From DAHUYF01 sp963789275 (GTDB lineage Bacteria; Pseudomonadota; Alphaproteobacteria; ATCC43930; CGMCC-115725), in contig CAWBKF010000014.1 in the NCBI GenBank assembly GCA_963789275.1, positions 1 through 64,000 of the forward strand: a stretch of 64,000 nt of DNA. The letters are read 5' to 3'. The position numbers were made by a program, and so were the translations under genes. Of the stretch, positions 9,055 to 17,003 are shown one piece after another. Each line of letters starts with the position of its first letter. Within the stretch, counting starts at the first letter, position 1. The notes under the pieces are model-generated. The model saw nothing but the letters and a program-made list of their open reading frames with translations, had not been told where the DNA came from and made no database searches.

Positions 9055-9318
9055 ATGCGTAGGGAAATTCTGCGAGGCGCCCCGTTCCTGCTGCTCGCCA
9101 CACCGCTGCTGCTCGCCGCTTGCGCCAGCGAGCATCCGCCCGCCGCCAGTTCTGAGGTCTCTTCGGCGGTCACCACCGCCGATCAGAGCAAAGTGCAGGC
9201 TGACAAGGCGCTGCAGACGGCGCAGCAAGCACTGCAGACCGCGCAAAAGGCCGAGCAGGACGCGGCGGCCGCCGATCAACGCGCCAACCAGATGTATAAC
9301 CGCAGCCTGACCAAATAG
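9055..9318 (+). CDS. Lpp-like alanine-zipper lipoprotein
   Basis: An 87-residue lipoprotein with a hydrophobic signal and lipobox LAAC (acylated Cys at about residue 23). The rest is a single helix with a regular Ala/Leu/Gln pattern (ADKALQTAQQALQTAQKAEQ), like the trimeric alanine-zipper outer-membrane lipoproteins Lpp and OprI. It ends in a basic Lys, the position that links to peptidoglycan in Lpp. ATG 9055 has GAGGAGG eight bases upstream. The next gene encodes an L,D-transpeptidase, the enzyme class that attaches such lipoproteins to peptidoglycan, so a functional pair is plausible but not shown. Confidence 0.75.
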   Translation: MRREILRGAPFLLLATPLLLAACASEHPPAASSEVSSAVTTADQSKVQADKALQTAQQALQTAQKAEQDAAAADQRANQMYNRSLTK

Positions 9319-9458
9319 GCGACGGCGAGGCCGGCGCGGCGGCGCCGGTAGAGCGCCGGTGAATACGGTACGCCGCAAGACTCCGGGCCTGCGCCGGGCT
9401 GGGGCTGGGTGCGCTTTGCGCCTGCCTGGCCGGGCCGGCGCAGGCGACGACATTCGCG

Positions 9459-10304
9459 TTGGCGCCGGGCCAGCGCGCGGTAGGCGCGGTCGAGAGCATC
9501 GTCGCCGGCAGCGGCGACACGCTGCTCGACATCGCGCGGCGCTTCGATCTCGGCTACACGGAATTGATTGTCGCCAATCCCGGCATCGATCCCTGGCAGC
9601 CGGGGGCGGGGCACCGCATCGTCCTGCCGCTGCGCCTCCTCCTGCCGCCGGGACCGCGGCGCGGTATCGTCGTGGCGCTGGCGGAGCGGCGGCTGTTCTA
9701 TTTCCCCGCCGGGGGCGGCAGCGTCGAGACCTTCCCCATCGGCGTCGCCGTCGATGGCCTCGACACCCCGGCGGGCGAGACGCGCATCGCCGCCAAGATC
9801 GCCGGCCCCGCCTGGTACCCGCCGCCCTCGATCCTTGCCGAGCGGCCGGATTTGCCGCGCCGGGTGGCGGCGGGGCCCGACAATCCGCTCGGCGCCTATG
9901 CGCTGCGGCTCGGCTGGCCCGATTATCTCATCCACGGCACCAACAAGCCCGACGGCGTCGGCCGCAATGTCAGCCATGGCTGCCTCCACCTCTATCCCGA
10001 GGACATCGCCCGGCTGTTCCACGAGGTCGCGGTCGGCACGACCGTGCGGGTGGAGAAGGAGGAGATCCTGCTGGACTGGGTGGATGGCGCGCTGCTGCTC
10101 GAGATCCATCCCGACAAGCGCCAGGCCGATGCGCTCGATGACGGACTGCCGATGACGCCGCAGCCGCCAGCGGATCTCGCCGCGCACGTGGCGGCGGCGG
10201 CGGGCGATCAGCTCGACCGCGTCGATTGGGCAACGGTGCGCCGCGCCGGGCTCGCGCGCAACGGCATCCCCGTCGCTATCACCGGCGTGCTGGCGGCGCG
10301 GTGA
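9459..10304 (+). CDS. L,D-transpeptidase (YkuD) with LysM-like N-terminus
   Basis: A LysM-like segment (GDTLLDIARRFDLGYTELIVANPGID split around residues 19-44) is followed by a YkuD catalytic domain. The active-site signature is His159 then SHGC (Ser172-Cys175). Such enzymes make 3-3 cross-links in peptidoglycan or attach lipoproteins. Residues are counted from TTG 9459, which is only a frame-compatible codon. The frame is open back to 9363 and encodes a convincing signal peptide (LRACAGLGLGALCACLAG then PAQA). Its apparent start, GTG 9359, is one frame away. Removing one A near 9377 would give a 314-residue exported protein, so the true gene probably spans 9359-10304 with an indel. Confidence 0.8.
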   Translation: MAPGQRAVGAVESIVAGSGDTLLDIARRFDLGYTELIVANPGIDPWQPGAGHRIVLPLRLLLPPGPRRGIVVALAERRLFYFPAGGGSVETFPIGVAVDGLDTPAGETRIAAKIAGPAWYPPPSILAERPDLPRRVAAGPDNPLGAYALRLGWPDYLIHGTNKPDGVGRNVSHGCLHLYPEDIARLFHEVAVGTTVRVEKEEILLDWVDGALLLEIHPDKRQADALDDGLPMTPQPPADLAAHVAAAAGDQLDRVDWATVRRAGLARNGIPVAITGVLAAR

Positions 10305-10332
10305 CGTAGAGGACCGATGCTCGGTCGAGCGA

Positions 10333-10363
10333 CTGTCGCGGTTGCTTCGCGCAACCGCGACAG
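10333..10363. terminator. bidirectional hairpin between convergent genes
   Basis: A perfect 13-pair stem (CTGTCGCGGTTGC and its complement, loop TTCGC) lies between the convergent L,D-transpeptidase gene and the binding-protein gene, so it could end both transcripts. The TCGCGGTTGC core recurs in other gaps of this window (about 31400 and 56950), so it also belongs to a dispersed repeat family. Confidence 0.55.
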
Positions 10364-10394
10364 CTCTTCCCGGCGAGAGCAAATGCGCGCGCGG

Positions 10395-11600
10395 CTATTC
10401 CGACTTGATCACCTCGCCGAAGAGCTTCCAGATCTTGCCGTCGAAGCGGGCGAGCTGCATCTCGCGGATGGGGAAGAATTGCGTCGGCCCGGTGCTGACC
10501 GTCACGCCCGGCAACAGCATGGGCAGATGCAGGTCGAGGCTGGCCGCCTGCTTCATGATGTTCTCGCGGGTGAGCTGATCGCCGCACTGCTTCAGCACCT
10601 GCACCATCCCTTGCGCCACGGTGTAGCCGTAGACGTTGAAGCCATCGTCCAGATTGCCGTCGGGATAATATTTCTTCATCCAGGCGAGCCAGTCGAGATA
10701 GCCCTTGTCCTGGTGCCATTGCGGGTCGGTCGGGTCCTTGAAATAGAGCAGCGAGAGAACACCGATCGATTTCTCGACGCCCGCCGGCTGCAGCACCGCC
10801 GAGACCGAGGCCGAGACCGAGTTCAGCAGGTGCAGCGGCTTCCAGCCGATGTCGTAGGTCTTGCGGATCGCCTGCGCGGCGAATTTCGGCGTGGTCACGT
10901 TATAGAAGACATCGGCGCCGGAGGATTGCAGCGACACGATCTGCGAGTCGATGGTGGTATCGGTGACCTCGTAGCTCGTCTCGAGCGCGATCATCTTCTG
11001 GGCCTTGTCGCCGAGCCCGTCCTTGAGGCCCTTCAGATAGTCCTTGCCGTAATCGTCGTTCTGATAGAGCACGCCGATCCGCGCGCCGGGTTGATGATCG
11101 AGGATGTATTTGGCGAAGATATGGCCCTCGGTCTGGTAGGTCGGCTGCCAGCCCATCGTCCAGGGAAAATGCTCGGGATCGCCCCATTTGGTGGCGCCGG
11201 TGGCGACGAAGAGCTGCGGCACGCGCTTGTCGTTGAGATATTTCTGGATCGCAGTATTGGGCGGCGTGCCCAGCGGGTTGAAGTCGAGCAGCACGCCCTC
11301 CTGCTCCACCAGGCGGCGGGTCTGCTCCACCGTCTTGGGCGGGCTGTAGCCGTCATCGAGCGAGAGCAGCGTGATCTTGCGCCCGTTGACGCCGCCCTGG
11401 TCGTTGATCATCGCGAAATAGGCGGCCTCGGCCTTGCCGATGGTGCCGTAGGCCGAGGCCGGGCCGCTATAGGGCATGGTCTGGCCGAGCTTGATCTCGG
11501 TATCGCTGACCCCAGGTCCGTAGTTCTTCTCCGCCGCCGCGGCCGGGACGAGTCCAACCGCCAGCGCAAACGCCGGCACTGCCAGCCAATAGCTTCGCAT
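10395..11600 (-). CDS. periplasmic branched-chain amino acid-type binding protein
   Basis: A 401-residue solute-binding protein of the LivK/Peripla_BP_6 class. The signal peptide ends near PAAAA (residue 23), followed by GVSDTEIKLGQTMPYSGPAS, the typical start of the first lobe. YGYTVAQGMVQVL and the final EVIKSE are in the second lobe. No permease or ATPase genes adjoin it, so it either serves a transporter encoded elsewhere or is an orphan. Ligands of this family include branched-chain amino acids, amides, and aromatic or short organic acids; the ligand is unknown here. The ATG at 11600 is preceded by GGGAGGT. Confidence 0.85.
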   Translation of the reverse strand: MRSYWLAVPAFALAVGLVPAAAAEKNYGPGVSDTEIKLGQTMPYSGPASAYGTIGKAEAAYFAMINDQGGVNGRKITLLSLDDGYSPPKTVEQTRRLVEQEGVLLDFNPLGTPPNTAIQKYLNDKRVPQLFVATGATKWGDPEHFPWTMGWQPTYQTEGHIFAKYILDHQPGARIGVLYQNDDYGKDYLKGLKDGLGDKAQKMIALETSYEVTDTTIDSQIVSLQSSGADVFYNVTTPKFAAQAIRKTYDIGWKPLHLLNSVSASVSAVLQPAGVEKSIGVLSLLYFKDPTDPQWHQDKGYLDWLAWMKKYYPDGNLDDGFNVYGYTVAQGMVQVLKQCGDQLTRENIMKQAASLDLHLPMLLPGVTVSTGPTQFFPIREMQLARFDGKIWKLFGEVIKSE

Positions 11601-11766
11601 GTCAACCTCCCTGTCTCATTGCGCGGGTCGCAAACGCCTGCCGTGACGCTCCGCGAGACGCGGAACGCCCGGCAAAATGGTTTCTTGTTGTGCGACCGAA
11701 CCTGGCGATCGTCCTACGGACCGCCAGCGCCGTCAATGATTGCCTGAAAAGCGGCGCGCCCGCGCC

Positions 11767-12034
11767 TAGCCCGTATTTCTTACACGGGCACGTGCTGCGT
11801 TGCACACTGTTGGCGCGCTGTTAGGAGCAAGGGCGCTGGCGATGCGGCGCATCGTCAAGCCCGCAGCGACGCGGCAGCGCGCCAACAGTGTGCAACCCGG
11901 AGGGACGGCGCTCTTTGGCGCCAGGGGGCGTCGCCGGGACGCTTACGATGCGCTGCATCGCCGCGCGTCCCGGCTCCTGCCCTGGCGCCAAAGATCGCCG
12001 TCGCAGCGCATGCCCGTGTGAGAAATACGGGCTA
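11767..12034. repeat. 268-bp nested palindromic element with terminal inverted repeats
   Basis: This unit fills most of a 431-base gene-free gap. Its ends are a 24-base inverted repeat with one mismatch (11767-11790 and 12011-12034, starting TAGCCCGTATTTCTTAC). Inside are two large hairpins. One has perfect 22-base arms (11799-11820 and 11875-11896). The other has 22-base arms with one mismatch (11905-11926 and 11980-12001). Each carries a further small hairpin in its loop (GATGC..GCATC). If TA is the duplicated target, it resembles a miniature inverted-repeat element. Its right end supplies the arsC stop codon. The rest of the gap (11601-11766) shows only the upstream region of the binding-protein gene. 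Confidence 0.7.
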
Positions 12035-12373
12035 AAGGATCTTCAGCACCGCCTCGGGCGGGCGGCCGAGCGCGGCGCGGTCGCCGGCGACGACGATGGG
12101 CCGCTCGATGACAATGGGATGCGCGACCATGCCGGCGATGATCGCGTCGTCGGAAAGGCCCGGCCGGTCGAGGCCCGCCGCCTTCGCCTCCTTGGCGCGC
12201 AGCAGCGCGCGCGGCGTAAGGCCGAGGAGCTTCAGCAGCCGCTTGAACTCGGCCTTGTCCGGCGGCGTCTTCAGATAGTCGATGATGCGCGGGCGGAGCC
12301 CCTTCTTCTCCAGCAGCGCCAGCGTGGCGCGCGACTTGCCGCAGCGCGGGTTGTGGTAGATGGTGACGCTCAT
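12032..12373 (-). CDS. arsC: ArsC-family reductase
   Basis: A 113-residue glutaredoxin-linked arsenate reductase-like protein. The catalytic cysteine is Cys11 in YHNPRCGKS. The family core follows: YLKTPPDKAEFKRLLKLLG, an Arg-Lys pair, HPIVIERPIV and GRPPEAVL near the end. With no other ars genes nearby it may be the YfgD-type paralogue of unclear substrate, so the symbol is tentative. The ATG at 12373 has GAGAGAGG upstream. Its stop codon (TAG at 12034-12032) falls in the terminal inverted repeat of the adjacent palindromic element; the protein is nearly full length (ending VLKIL). Confidence 0.8.
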   Translation of the reverse strand: MSVTIYHNPRCGKSRATLALLEKKGLRPRIIDYLKTPPDKAEFKRLLKLLGLTPRALLRAKEAKAAGLDRPGLSDDAIIAGMVAHPIVIERPIVVAGDRAALGRPPEAVLKIL

Positions 12374-12439
12374 GGCCTCTCTCGATCGCTGCTCGCCTGC
12401 CGGCGCATGATAGGCAGGAGCGGCGCGGAGGAACAAGCG

Positions 12440-13027
12440 ATGCGGCTCTGCTTCATCGGCGACAGCTTCGTCAACGGCACCGGCGATCCCGTCGGGCTCG
12501 GCTGGGTCGGACGCGCCTGCGCCGCCGCGCGGCGGCGCGGCCATGACGTCACCAGCTATAATCTCGGCATCCGCCGCGACACCAGCGCCGATATCGCCCG
12601 GCGCTGGCAGGAGGAGACGGCGCGGCGGCTGCCGTCCGATGTCGACGGCCGCCTCGTCTTCTCTTTTGGCGCCAATGATTGCGTGCGCGAGAGCGCGGCG
12701 CCGCGGGTGCCGCAGGACGCCTCGCTCGCCAATGCCCGCGCCATCCTCGCCGCCGCCAAGACCCGCCACAAGACGCTCATGCTGGGGCCGCCGCCGCTGC
12801 CGCTGGACGATACCGACGCGCGCGTCGCGATACTGTCGCGCGCCCTGTCGAAGCTCTGCGCCGAGCTGGCGCTGCCCTATCTCGACCTGTGGACGCCGCT
12901 GGCGGCGATCGGGCTGTGGCGGCTCGAGCTCGCCATCGGCGACGGCGCCCATCCCGGCAGCGCCGGCTATGCGCTGATCGCCGATATCCTGGAGGGGTGG
13001 CCGCCCTGGCGGGAGTGGCTGCCGTGA
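12440..13027 (+). CDS. SGNH/GDSL hydrolase
   Basis: A 195-residue cytosolic SGNH hydrolase. Block I is FIGDSF with Ser9, block III is GAND (77-80), and block V is the Asp168/His171 pair in GDGAHPGSAGY. A Gly in the YNLGIRRDT block supplies the oxyanion-hole residue of block II. The family covers esterases, lipases and acyl deacetylases; the substrate is unknown. The ATG at 12440 has GGAGG nearby. The last codons overlap the GTG of the downstream TPR gene by four bases, so the two are co-transcribed. It diverges from arsC. Confidence 0.8.
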   Translation: MRLCFIGDSFVNGTGDPVGLGWVGRACAAARRRGHDVTSYNLGIRRDTSADIARRWQEETARRLPSDVDGRLVFSFGANDCVRESAAPRVPQDASLANARAILAAAKTRHKTLMLGPPPLPLDDTDARVAILSRALSKLCAELALPYLDLWTPLAAIGLWRLELAIGDGAHPGSAGYALIADILEGWPPWREWLP

Positions 13028-14044
13028 GGCAGCAGGCGGGCGAGACGGCAGCGCTCGAAGCGGCGCTGGCGGCGCTGCGCCAGGGCGATGTCGCCGGCGC
13101 CGATGCGATGTGCCGGCGCCTGCTGCAGCGGATGCCGCGCGATCCGGCGTTGCATCAGCTCGCCTGCGCCATCGAGCTGCAGCGGGGCGACGCCGCGGCG
13201 GCGACGCGCTGGGCGGAGTCGGGCCTGGCGCTGCGCCCGGACCATGCGCCGATGCTGCTGCTGGCCGGGCGCGCGGCGCGGGCGTCGGGCGAGACGGCGC
13301 GCGCGCTGGGCCTCTTCCGCCGCGCGGCGCTGCTGGCGCCGGCCCAGAGCCGAGGCAGCATTCCTGACCTGCATCGCGCTGCTCGAGCTTGGCGATGGCG
13401 AAGCGCGGGCCATGCTGGAGCTGCTGCTTCAGCGGTTCCCCGAGGACGCCGAGGGCTGGCGCGAGCTCGGCGCCGCGCTGCAGCAGGCCAATCAATTGCC
13501 GGCGGCGCTGGTCGCCTTCACGCGCGCCGCGCGCGCCGCGCCCTCGGCCGCGGCGCAGCTGCGCCGCGGCGCCGTGCTGCAGGCGATGGGCCGGCTCGGC
13601 GAGGCCGCGGATGCCTTTCGGGCGGCGCTGGCCCTGGCGCCCGACAGCTTCGATGCCGCGCTGAAGCTCGGGCTGTGCCTCAGGCAGGCCGGCGACGCCG
13701 CGGCCGCGCGCGCCGCGCTGGAGCGCGCGGCGGCGCTCGATCCGGCTGTCGCGCAGGCCTGGTTCGCGCTCGGCCTGGCGCGGCAGGATGCGGGTGACTT
13801 TGCCGGCGCGAGCGCCGCCTATCGCACCACGCTGGCGCTGCGGCCGAACCTGGCGGAAGCCGCGGTCAATCTCGGCATCTGCCTGCAGCAGAGCGGCGAC
13901 CTGGCGGCGGCGAAGGAAGCTTATCGCGACGCGCTGCGCCTGCGCCGCGACACCTTCGGACGCATCGCGCAGGCGCTCGCCGCGGCACCCAGCGGCGAGG
14001 TGTGGCTCGACCTCGGTGCGCTCAGGCGCTCACTGGAGGGATGA
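13024..14044 (+). CDS. tetratricopeptide repeat protein (one-base frameshift)
   Basis: A TPR protein of 339 residues once one base is removed. The first part (GTG 13024 to about 13346) reads ETAALEAALAALRQGDVAGA and continues as TPR helices. The rest continues from about 13348 in the next frame (EAAFLTCIALLELGDGEARA) to the stop at 14044. The join reads naturally as LLAPAQ-AEAAFLTC if the extra A in CAGAGCC is removed. At least seven 34-residue TPR units with the usual A-x-x-x-F/Y-x-x-A-L-x-L-x-P pattern are visible. TPRs mediate protein-protein contacts; the partner is unknown. It overlaps the SGNH gene by four bases and the convergent gene at 14030 by 15. Confidence 0.75.
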
Positions 14045-14746
14045 GCGCGGCCGCCGCGCCCGGTAGCGGCGGCGATAGACCCCCGGCTTCGACAGCAGTG
14101 CCGCGGCCGTGTCGTCATAGCGCTGCCGCTCCTCGCCGGAGAGCCGCTCGAAGGCAAGCTGCGGTGCGTCGCGCGCGACGGCGAAGCACTGCGCCACCGG
14201 CGTGCCGGCGCGCAGCACGCCGGTGAAGCCGGGATCGATCCAGACCGCCGGAAACAGGATGCCCACCTGGTTGAAGCGGTCGGCATCGACGAGACCGGTG
14301 AGCAGGCGAAACGGCAGATCGGCGCGATTGACGGGATGCGTCGCGAAGAGCGAGTAGCCGGGCTCGAGCTCGATCGTCCAGAAGCTGTTGAACTTCACCA
14401 CCGCGCGCCCGGCATCGTGGAACGGCGTTCCCGTCACCTGGGCGGGGACGTGGAAGCTGAGCGGCGAGCGGGGATGCGCCTCGACCGAGAGCGGCGGCAG
14501 ATCCCAGTTCCAGGAGAACGTGCCGTCGCGCACCACGACATCGCAGGCGAGCGGCATGATGAAGCCATAGGCCATGGCGTCGACGAAGGGCGGGCATTGC
14601 TTGACCGTGCGCACCTCCTGCCCATGGGTCTCGGAGAAGGCGCTGGCGGGCATGCGGCGCAGCCAGTCGGGCAGCGCGCTGCGGGCGGGAAGCGGCCGCG
14701 GCAGAAGATCGTAGAGCGCGGGATCGCAGCGGAAGACGATGCGCAT
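14030..14746 (-). CDS. conserved hypothetical protein, beta-rich
   Basis: A 238-residue protein with no signal peptide or membrane segment. It begins MRIVFRCDP..LLPRPLPAR and has blocks VKQCPPFVDAMAYGFIMPLACD and SFHVPAQVTGTPF, then LFATHPVNRADLPFRLLTGLVDAD and VAQCFAVARD. The Trp- and Phe-rich strands and the HPVNRxDLPF motif suggest a beta-barrel or sandwich fold. I have seen similar proteins in proteobacteria under DUF6065-like labels but cannot confirm the family. It begins four bases after the glpK stop, so it is probably the last gene of that operon, although no role in glycerol metabolism is known. Confidence 0.6.
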   Translation of the reverse strand: MRIVFRCDPALYDLLPRPLPARSALPDWLRRMPASAFSETHGQEVRTVKQCPPFVDAMAYGFIMPLACDVVVRDGTFSWNWDLPPLSVEAHPRSPLSFHVPAQVTGTPFHDAGRAVVKFNSFWTIELEPGYSLFATHPVNRADLPFRLLTGLVDADRFNQVGILFPAVWIDPGFTGVLRAGTPVAQCFAVARDAPQLAFERLSGEERQRYDDTAAALLSKPGVYRRRYRARRPRSSLQ

Positions 14747-14750
14747 CCGC

Positions 14751-16265
14751 CTAGTCCGCCGTCTCGAGCAGCGCGCGCGCCACCGCGTCGCGCCAGCCGC
14801 GACAGCGCTGCTGCCGTTCGGCTTCCGTCATCGTCGGCCGGAAGCTGCGGTCGAGACGCCAGGCCGCGGCGAAGCTCTCCGGCCCATCGTAAAGGCCGGC
14901 CTGCCAGCCGGCGGCGAGCGCCACGCCAAGCGCCGTCGTCTCGCGGATCGTCGGCCGGTCGACCGGCGCGTCGAGCACGTCGGCGAGAAACTGCATCGTC
15001 CAATTGCTCGCCGACATGCCGCCATCGACGCGAATGATCGGCTTGGTCTCGCGCTGGCCGGCATCGCCGACATCGGCATACATCGCGGTCAGCAGGTCGC
15101 GCGTCTGAAATCCCACGCTCTCGAGCGCGGCGCGCGCCAGCTCCTTGCGCGTGGTCCCGCGCGTGAGGCCGGTGATCGTGCCGCGCGCGCCGCTGCTCCA
15201 ATGCGGCGCGCCGAGCCCGGCGAAGGCCGGGACGAGATAGACCGCCTGCTCCTGGTCGGCCTGGGCGGCGAGCTCGCCGGCCTCGGCCGAGGACAGCACC
15301 AGGCCCAGCGCATCGCGCAGCCACTGCACCGTCGCGCCGGCGGCGAAGATCGAGCCCTCGAGCGCGTAGTGCCGTGTGCCGCGCCACTGATAGGCGATGG
15401 TGGTCAGCAGGCGATGCGTCGAGCGGACCAGCGCCGGCCCGGTGTTGAGCAGCACGAAGGCGCCGGTGCCGAAGGTGGCCTTCACCATGCCGGGCTCGAG
15501 GCAGGCCTGGCCGATGAGCGCCGCCTGCTGGTCGCCGGCGACGGCGCGGATCGGCACCGCCGCGCCGAGATGCTCAGGCGCCACCGTGCCGAACTCGGCG
15601 GCGGTATCCTTCACCTCCGGCAGCAGCGCGGCCGGCACGCGGAAGAGACGCAGCAGCTCCTCATCCCAGCTGCCGGAGCGGATGTCGAGCAGCAGGGTGC
15701 GCGCGGCGTTGGTCGCATCGGTCGCATGGACCGCGCCTTGCGTGAGCCGCCACAAGAGGTAGGTGTCGACGGTGCCGAAGGCCAGTTCGCCGCGCTCCGC
15801 CTGCGCGCGCGCGCCGGGAACATTGTCCAGCAGCCAGGCGATCTTGGTCGCCGAGAAATAGGGATCGAGCAGCAGGCCGGTGCGCTCGGCGACGAGATCG
15901 CCGCTGCCCTCCGCCTCCAGGCGCGCGCAGAGCTCGGCTGTCCGGCGATCCTGCCAGACGATCGCGTTGTGGATGGGCTTGCCGCTCTTCCGGTTCCAGA
16001 TGAGCGCGGTCTCGCGCTGATTGGTGATGCCGAGCGCGGCGAGATCGCCGGGCTCCAGCGCGGCCTGGCGCAGAGCCTCTTGCATGGTGGCGAGCGTCGT
16101 GCGCCAGAGATCCTCCGGCTCATGCTCGATCCAGCCGGGATGCGGGTAGATCTGCTTGAACTCCCGCTGCGCGGTGGCGAGCGGCGCGGCATCGGCGCCG
16201 AAGACGATCGACCGGGTCGAGGTGGTTCCCTGGTCGACGACCAGGACGCAGCGCCGCTCGGTCAC
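14751..16265 (-). CDS. glpK: glycerol kinase
   Basis: A 504-residue FGGY-family kinase that converts glycerol and ATP to glycerol 3-phosphate in the cytosol. The first phosphate loop DQGTTSTRS (11-19) is present, with glycerol-contact residues in ITNQRET and IVWQDRR. The GTGAFVLLNTG adenosine-site block and the C-terminal RVDGGMSASNWTMQFLADVL also match. Length is normal and no frame break is seen. ATG 16265 overlaps the stop of the upstream oxygenase-like gene by four bases, which implies translational coupling. GlpD, GlpR and the importer genes nearby complete the pathway. Confidence 0.96.
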   Translation of the reverse strand: MTERRCVLVVDQGTTSTRSIVFGADAAPLATAQREFKQIYPHPGWIEHEPEDLWRTTLATMQEALRQAALEPGDLAALGITNQRETALIWNRKSGKPIHNAIVWQDRRTAELCARLEAEGSGDLVAERTGLLLDPYFSATKIAWLLDNVPGARAQAERGELAFGTVDTYLLWRLTQGAVHATDATNAARTLLLDIRSGSWDEELLRLFRVPAALLPEVKDTAAEFGTVAPEHLGAAVPIRAVAGDQQAALIGQACLEPGMVKATFGTGAFVLLNTGPALVRSTHRLLTTIAYQWRGTRHYALEGSIFAAGATVQWLRDALGLVLSSAEAGELAAQADQEQAVYLVPAFAGLGAPHWSSGARGTITGLTRGTTRKELARAALESVGFQTRDLLTAMYADVGDAGQRETKPIIRVDGGMSASNWTMQFLADVLDAPVDRPTIRETTALGVALAAGWQAGLYDGPESFAAAWRLDRSFRPTMTEAERQQRCRGWRDAVARALLETAD

Positions 16266-16906
16266 GTGAGCTCCCGGTAAAGGCCGAAATTGAAGGCGAT
16301 CGAGATGCGCAAGCCGGTGCCGCGATAGGGCCGCACCGCGTGCAGCAGGAAGGACGGGAAGATGAACATCAGCCCCGGCCGCGGCCGGATGGTCTCGGCG
16401 CTGCCCGCCGACAGCCCGTCCTCGCCGCCATATTTGAGCAGCGGCGCATGCATCATCGGCGCGGGACCGCGCGGATCGAAGATCTCGAACTCGCCGCCCA
16501 GCGAGGGATCGTCGGCGCAGCCGCCATCGGCCACGTAATAGCTTCCCGACCAGAACGAGCCCGGATGGTAGTGGCAGGAATTGGAATCGCCGCCGGCGTT
16601 GACGTTGGCCCAGGCCTCGACGTTCCAGTCCGGGCGGACCGCGCGGCCTTCGCGGTCGGTGGTCAATTGCGTCACCGCCGAGCGCGCAAAGGCCAGCAGC
16701 TCGTCCGCGCGCTTGCCGCCCCAGGCGGCGAAATCGCGCGTCGAATGCCAGCCGCCGATATTGGAGGCGCCCAAGGTGGGAAATTCGGCCCGCCGGCGCA
16801 GGATGATCTCGGCGAATTCGGCGTTGCGCGCCGCGGCATCGGGCAGCAGCACTGCCGCCACCGGCGTGGCGAACAGGCCCTTCACCTGGATCTCGATGCG
16901 CGACAT
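16262..16906 (-). CDS. TIGR02466-type putative 2OG-Fe(II) oxygenase
   Basis: A 214-residue protein of the putative 2-oxoglutarate-dependent oxygenase group TIGR02466. Seen blocks are GWHSTRDF; WANVNAGGDSNSCHYHPGS with the first metal histidines; GGEFEIFDPRG; and the late PSFLLHAVRPYRGTGLRISIAFNF with the second His and the Arg that binds 2-oxoglutarate. This is a double-stranded beta-helix layout like prolyl hydroxylases. The substrate is unknown; phage and cyanobacterial relatives exist. It is joined to glpK by a four-base overlap, an unusual partner in a glycerol operon. ATG 16906 has a GGAGGGAGCG run upstream. Confidence 0.75.
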   Translation of the reverse strand: MSRIEIQVKGLFATPVAAVLLPDAAARNAEFAEIILRRRAEFPTLGASNIGGWHSTRDFAAWGGKRADELLAFARSAVTQLTTDREGRAVRPDWNVEAWANVNAGGDSNSCHYHPGSFWSGSYYVADGGCADDPSLGGEFEIFDPRGPAPMMHAPLLKYGGEDGLSAGSAETIRPRPGLMFIFPSFLLHAVRPYRGTGLRISIAFNFGLYRELT

Positions 16907-17003
16907 GCGCGACGCTCCCTCCTCCCGGCCGGCGGCGACAGGTTGGCCCTGGCTTACCGCTTCAGCCGCCGAAACTCAAACCGCCGCGCCGGCGGCCAGG
17001 ATA

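Noticed and set aside
10395..11600. Full branched-chain amino acid ABC operon
   Set aside because: Only the binding protein is present; no permease or ATPase gene adjoins it.
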